From: Pseudomonadota bacterium
GTDB lineage: Bacteria > Pseudomonadota > Alphaproteobacteria > Rhodospirillales > Casp-alpha2
DNA length: 9,207 bases
Assembly (NCBI GenBank): GCA_027620395.1
Contig: JAQBZY010000034.1
Coordinates: 1 to 9,207, forward strand
Direction: 5' to 3'
Of the stretch, positions 5,809 through 9,207 are shown in pieces. Numbering within the stretch: position 1 is the stretch's first letter; every line of letters begins with the position of its first letter. A model generated the notes under the pieces. The model was not told the DNA's origin, did not search any database, and saw only the letters and a program-made list of their open reading frames with translations. Made by a program: the position numbers and the translations under genes.

Positions 5809-7272
5809 ATGCGCGCCATGGCCGAGGCTAACCTGGACCACGATGACGATAAGCCGCACGAGGAGTGCGGCTTGTTCGGTATCTTCGACTACAACGATGC
5901 CGCCGCGCATACGGCGCTCGGCTTACACGCCCTACAGCACCGCGGCCAGGAATCGGTCGGCATCGTCACCTACGATGGCGCCCAGTTTCATTCGCACCGC
6001 GCCCTCGGCCTGGTCGGCGACAATTTCTCGAGCGAAAACGTCATCAGCAAGCTACCCGGCCGCGTCGCCATGGGCCACGTCCGTTACGCCACCACCGGCG
6101 CCACCATTCTCAGAAACGTTCAGCCGCTGTTCGCCGAGTTCAAGTTCGGCGGCCTCGCCATCGCCCACAACGGCAACTTGACCAACGCCTATGCGCTCCG
6201 GCGCAGCTTGATCGACCGTGGTTCGATCTTCCAATCGACCAACGATACCGAAACCATCGTGCATCTGATCGCCCGCAGTGAATTCGGCCGCGTCGTCGAC
6301 CGGATCACCGATGCCCTGACCCAAGTCGAGGGCGCCTATTCCCTGGTCGCCATGACCCAGAAGAAGCTGATCGGCGTTCGCGACCCGCATGGCGTTCGGC
6401 CGCTGGTGATCGGCAGGCTCGGCACCGCCTACATCATCACGTCGGAAACCTGCGCGCTCGACATCATCGGTGCCAAGTTCATCCGCGACGTCGATCCGGG
6501 CGAAATCGTCGTCATCGACGAGCAGGGCCTACACTCGATCAAGCCATTTTCGAAGGTTTCTCGGCGGTTCTGCATTTTCGAGTATATCTACTTTGCCCGT
6601 CCAGACAGCGTCATCGAAGGCAAGCACGTCTATGCGGTCCGAAAGTCGATCGGCCGTGAACTGGCCCGGGAAAGCGCCATCGCCGCCGATGTCATCGTAC
6701 CGGTGCCCGACTCAGGGGTGCCGGCGGCGCTCGGGTATGCCCAGGAAGCCGATCTGCCGTTCGAGCTCGGCATCATCCGCAATCACTATGTCGGCCGCAC
6801 CTTCATTGAGCCGACGGCGCAGATTCGGAATCTCGGCGTGCGCCTCAAGCACAACGCCAACGTTGGCGCGCTCAAGGGCAAACGGGTCATCCTGGTCGAC
6901 GATTCCATCGTCCGCGGCACCACGTCGACCAAGATCGTCGACATGGTCCGAAACGCCGGCGCCCGCGAAGTTCACATGCGGATATCCTCGCCGCCGACGA
7001 CCCATTCATGCTTTTACGGCATCGATACGCCGGAACGCGATCAATTGATGGCGGCCAATCACGACGTCAAGGCGATGGCCGACATCATCGGCGTCGACAG
7101 TTTGGCATTTATCTCCATCGACGGGCTTTATCGGGCCGTCGGAGAGGCCAGGCGTAATGGCGAACTTCCGCAGTACTGTGACGCTTGCTTCACCGGCGAA
7201 TATCCGATCCGCCTCGCCGACCGGGATGGCGGCCGGTCCCGGCAATTGTCATTGCTGACGGAACGGGACTGA
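5809..7272 (+). CDS. purF: Amidophosphoribosyltransferase PurF
   Basis: PurF catalyses the first committed step of purine synthesis, making 5-phosphoribosylamine from PRPP and glutamine. The N-terminal Ntn-type glutaminase begins at Cys20 (EECGLFGIF), so a 19-residue propeptide must be removed to free the catalytic Cys. Conserved glutaminase motifs include GHVRYATTG (89-97) and AHNGNLTN (119-126). The C-terminal phosphoribosyltransferase domain holds the PRPP loop LVDDSIVRGTTS (362-373). Four Cys (255, 401, 457, 460) sit in RRFCIFEYIYF, THSCFYGIDTP and YCDACF, the positions that bind a [4Fe-4S] cluster in the Bacillus-type enzyme; E. coli PurF lacks the cluster. The length (487) is normal. 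The ATG at 5809 has GACGGGA four bases upstream; a second ATG at 5818 is less well placed. The SDR gene starts one base after its stop. Confidence 0.97.
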   Translation: MRAMAEANLDHDDDKPHEECGLFGIFDYNDAAAHTALGLHALQHRGQESVGIVTYDGAQFHSHRALGLVGDNFSSENVISKLPGRVAMGHVRYATTGATILRNVQPLFAEFKFGGLAIAHNGNLTNAYALRRSLIDRGSIFQSTNDTETIVHLIARSEFGRVVDRITDALTQVEGAYSLVAMTQKKLIGVRDPHGVRPLVIGRLGTAYIITSETCALDIIGAKFIRDVDPGEIVVIDEQGLHSIKPFSKVSRRFCIFEYIYFARPDSVIEGKHVYAVRKSIGRELARESAIAADVIVPVPDSGVPAALGYAQEADLPFELGIIRNHYVGRTFIEPTAQIRNLGVRLKHNANVGALKGKRVILVDDSIVRGTTSTKIVDMVRNAGAREVHMRISSPPTTHSCFYGIDTPERDQLMAANHDVKAMADIIGVDSLAFISIDGLYRAVGEARRNGELPQYCDACFTGEYPIRLADRDGGRSRQLSLLTERD

Positions 7273-7273
7273 G

Positions 7274-8002
7274 GTGGCGGGCAAGCCCAACGGACGGCTC
7301 GAGGGCCGGATCGCGCTTGTCACCGGTGCGTCCCGCGGCATCGGCAGGGCCATCGCCATTCGGTTCGCCGAAGAAGGCGCGCATCCGATCCTGACCGCGA
7401 CGACAGCCGCCGCACTTGAGGAAGTCGACGACGAAATTCGCGCCCGGACCGGCGTCGAAGCGACGCTGGTGCCGCTCAATCTCAAGGACGGCGACGCGCT
7501 TGATAAAGTCGGCGCCGCCATTTTCGAGCGTTTCAGCCGGCTCGACGTGCTGATCGCCAACGCCGGCGTGCTCGGGCAACTGAGCCCGCTCGGACACATC
7601 CCGATCAAGACTTGGGACGAGGTCATGACCGTCAATCTAACCGCTAACTGGCGCCTGATCCGGTCCATGGACCCGTTGCTCAGGGCATCGCCATCGGGCC
7701 GCGCCGTATTCGTGTCCTCCGCCGTCGGGCATCAGCCGCGCGCTTACTGGGGCGCCTACGCGGTCAGCAAGGCTGGCCTCGAGATGCTGGCCCGGATCTA
7801 TGCCGAGGAAACCGAGAAGACCAACATCCGGGTCAATCTGGTCAATCCCGGCGCCACCCGAACCCGGATGCGCGCCGCCGCCATGCCCGGCGAAGACCCT
7901 GAAACGCTGAAGACGCCGGAAAGCATCGCTCATGAATTCGTCCGCCTTGCCGAGGTCGGTTGCACATTGCATGGCGAGATGATCGTCGCCCAGCCGGAAT
8001 AA
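7274..8002 (+). CDS. SDR-family NAD(P)-dependent oxidoreductase
   Basis: A classical short-chain dehydrogenase/reductase of 242 residues with a single Rossmann domain. The cofactor loop is TGASRGIG (17-24), followed by the structural NAG motif (96-98) and Asn121. The catalytic residues are Ser149, Tyr162 and Lys166 (YAVSK), with the expected 13-residue gap between Ser and Tyr. NPGATRT (191-197) closes the cofactor site. All active-site residues are present, so it should be enzymatically active, but the substrate cannot be read from the sequence. No Arg follows the second strand (region ILTATTAAAL), so NADPH preference is not obvious. The GTG start lies one base after the purF stop, with GGGA close upstream, which indicates tight co-transcription and probable translational coupling. 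I recall SDR genes next to purF in related alphaproteobacteria. A purine-related role is not established. Confidence 0.92.
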   Translation: MAGKPNGRLEGRIALVTGASRGIGRAIAIRFAEEGAHPILTATTAAALEEVDDEIRARTGVEATLVPLNLKDGDALDKVGAAIFERFSRLDVLIANAGVLGQLSPLGHIPIKTWDEVMTVNLTANWRLIRSMDPLLRASPSGRAVFVSSAVGHQPRAYWGAYAVSKAGLEMLARIYAEETEKTNIRVNLVNPGATRTRMRAAAMPGEDPETLKTPESIAHEFVRLAEVGCTLHGEMIVAQPE

Positions 8003-8009
8003 CGGCGCC

Positions 8010-9185
8010 GTGGAAAGCCGGCTCGCCATCACCTGGGGGCTGTCCAGGATTCATGGGTGGGGCGTCTTCGGAATCAATCTGGTGCGCGGCCTATTGCTGC
8101 ATCGGCGAGGCGGCTGGCCGCGCCCGATGCTGCTGCAAACCACACCCGAGGAATTCTTGACCACCGATGATCTGGGTCTGTTCCGTCCGCTGATCGACGA
8201 GCGCGAGAAGATCGTCGCGGAAACCGCCGCCATGCCGGCTGCGACCCTTGGCGATGTCTGCGTCATACACTCGTCGGGTAACCGCCTGACGCACGGCGAG
8301 GTATCGAGACGGTTCCGCGGCAGCCGGAATATTGGTTTTACGTTCTTCGAAAATTCCGACATCCCCGACGCCAGCCTGGCCCTGGTCCGCGGCTTCGACG
8401 GCATGATGACTGGATCGAACTGGAATCGCGACCGGTTGATCGAACTGGGCCTCGCCGACGTTAGCTGCGTGCACCAAGGCGTCGATACCGATCTGTTCCA
8501 GCCGCAAAAATCGGCCAATAAATTTTCCGGCCGGTTCGTGATTTTTTCTGGCGGCAAGCTGGAGTTCCGTAAGGGACAGGACATCGCCGTCGCCGTCTTC
8601 CGCGCATTCCATGCCCGCCATCCGGACGCACTTTTGCTAACGGTGTGGCAGAATCCTTGGTACGCGAACATTGCTTCTCTGAAGGAAAGCAAGCACCTCC
8701 GGCACGATCCGCCGCTCGGCCATGAAAGCAAGGCGATGACCGATTGGACCGCCGCCGAGGGCATTCCGGCCGGTGCCCATATCGACTTGGGCGCCGTCAA
8801 CAACCAGTTGATGCCGGAAATCTACCGCGAAGCCCATGCGGCGCTGTTTACCAATCGCTGCGAGGGCGGCACCAACCTCGTGGCCATGGAAGCCATGGCA
8901 TCGGGTGTGCCGACGGTGCTGTCGGCCAACACCGGCCATCTCGACCTCATCCATGATGACAATTGCTTGCCGCTTACCCGGCAGACTCCGGTCAACGATC
9001 CAGACGATACCCGGCGCGGTTGGGGCGAATCCGATGTCGAGGAAACCTTGGAAAAGCTTGAGGCGATTTATGCCGACCGCCAGGCGGCCAAGAAAATCGG
9101 CCTCAACGGCGCCAGGCGGATGTTCAAGATGAGTTGGCCGGGCCAGATCGCGAAGCTGATCGAAACGGTCAGCGCCGGCACGTGA
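8010..9185 (+). CDS. GT4-like glycosyltransferase (GT-B fold)
   Basis: Predicted to transfer a sugar from a nucleotide-sugar donor, probably in cell-surface or exopolysaccharide synthesis. The N-terminal half opens with a short strand and a Gly-rich loop (RIHGWGVFGINLVRGLL, about 13-29), as in GT-B enzymes. HQGVDT (155-160) precedes the linker to the donor domain. That domain starts with FSGGKLEFRKGQD (about 179-191), where Lys/Arg residues typically hold the donor phosphates, and contains the EX8E-like signature with Glu285 and Glu294 in CEGGTNLVAMEAMASGVP. No signal peptide or membrane helix is seen, so it is likely cytosolic or peripheral. Length 391 is normal for the family. The start is GTG at 8010, seven bases after the SDR stop, with only a weak GGA upstream, so its translation may depend on coupling to the SDR gene. 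Donor and acceptor are unknown. Confidence 0.88.
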   Translation: MESRLAITWGLSRIHGWGVFGINLVRGLLLHRRGGWPRPMLLQTTPEEFLTTDDLGLFRPLIDEREKIVAETAAMPAATLGDVCVIHSSGNRLTHGEVSRRFRGSRNIGFTFFENSDIPDASLALVRGFDGMMTGSNWNRDRLIELGLADVSCVHQGVDTDLFQPQKSANKFSGRFVIFSGGKLEFRKGQDIAVAVFRAFHARHPDALLLTVWQNPWYANIASLKESKHLRHDPPLGHESKAMTDWTAAEGIPAGAHIDLGAVNNQLMPEIYREAHAALFTNRCEGGTNLVAMEAMASGVPTVLSANTGHLDLIHDDNCLPLTRQTPVNDPDDTRRGWGESDVEETLEKLEAIYADRQAAKKIGLNGARRMFKMSWPGQIAKLIETVSAGT

Positions 9186-9207
9186 TCGCACAGCCCGCCC
9201 TACGAGG

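Noticed and set aside
6470..7048. Plus-strand open frame of 192 codons inside purF
   Set aside because: Ser/Arg-rich out-of-frame translation of purF, which is fully conserved here.
8051..8803. Minus-strand open frame of 250 codons opposite the glycosyltransferase
   Set aside because: The plus-strand frame carries clear GT-B motifs. The antisense product is Ser/Arg/Pro-rich without any motif.

Overview
The window looks like chromosomal DNA from a GC-rich alphaproteobacterium, most likely a Rhodospirillales-type lineage. This rests on the strongly G/C-biased third codon positions of most genes, the gene order radA-cvpA-purF-short-chain dehydrogenase, and the [4Fe-4S]-type PurF. It is an inference from gene content and composition; no rRNA or other taxonomic marker is present.

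Layout: bases 1-290 hold no convincing gene, only small inverted repeats. Three genes follow on the minus strand. Read in their own direction they are a membrane-bound class III adenylate cyclase (2081-3421), a glutathione S-transferase-like protein (1430-2068) whose ribosome binding site overlaps the cyclase stop codon, and an unrecognised 323-residue mostly helical protein (291-1262). The last gene is separated from the GST by 167 bases that contain a perfect 10-bp inverted repeat. It is visibly more AT-rich than the rest of the window.

A divergent intergenic region (about 3422-3688) separates these from a tight plus-strand cluster: radA (3689-5083), cvpA (5096-5794), purF (5809-7272), an SDR-family oxidoreductase (7274-8002) and a GT4-like glycosyltransferase (8010-9185). 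The gaps of 1 to about 14 bases suggest one transcription unit. The intergenic region carries a plausible sigma70-type promoter for the cyclase and several GC-rich potential hairpins just ahead of radA.

Functionally, the plus-strand cluster combines recombination/repair (RadA), a small membrane protein classically linked to purF (CvpA), the first committed enzyme of purine synthesis (PurF), and two enzymes of unknown substrate. The minus-strand pair joins a periplasm-sensing cAMP producer with a GST that lacks the usual beta-class catalytic Cys. Three start codons differ from the longest open frame: GTG for the cyclase, TTG for radA and the internal ATG for the GST. I found no CRISPR array, insertion sequence, tRNA, rRNA or convincing new multi-gene system. 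The items most worth a second look are the unknown AT-rich gene with its inverted-repeat upstream region, the hairpin-rich radA leader, and the GST without its catalytic Cys.
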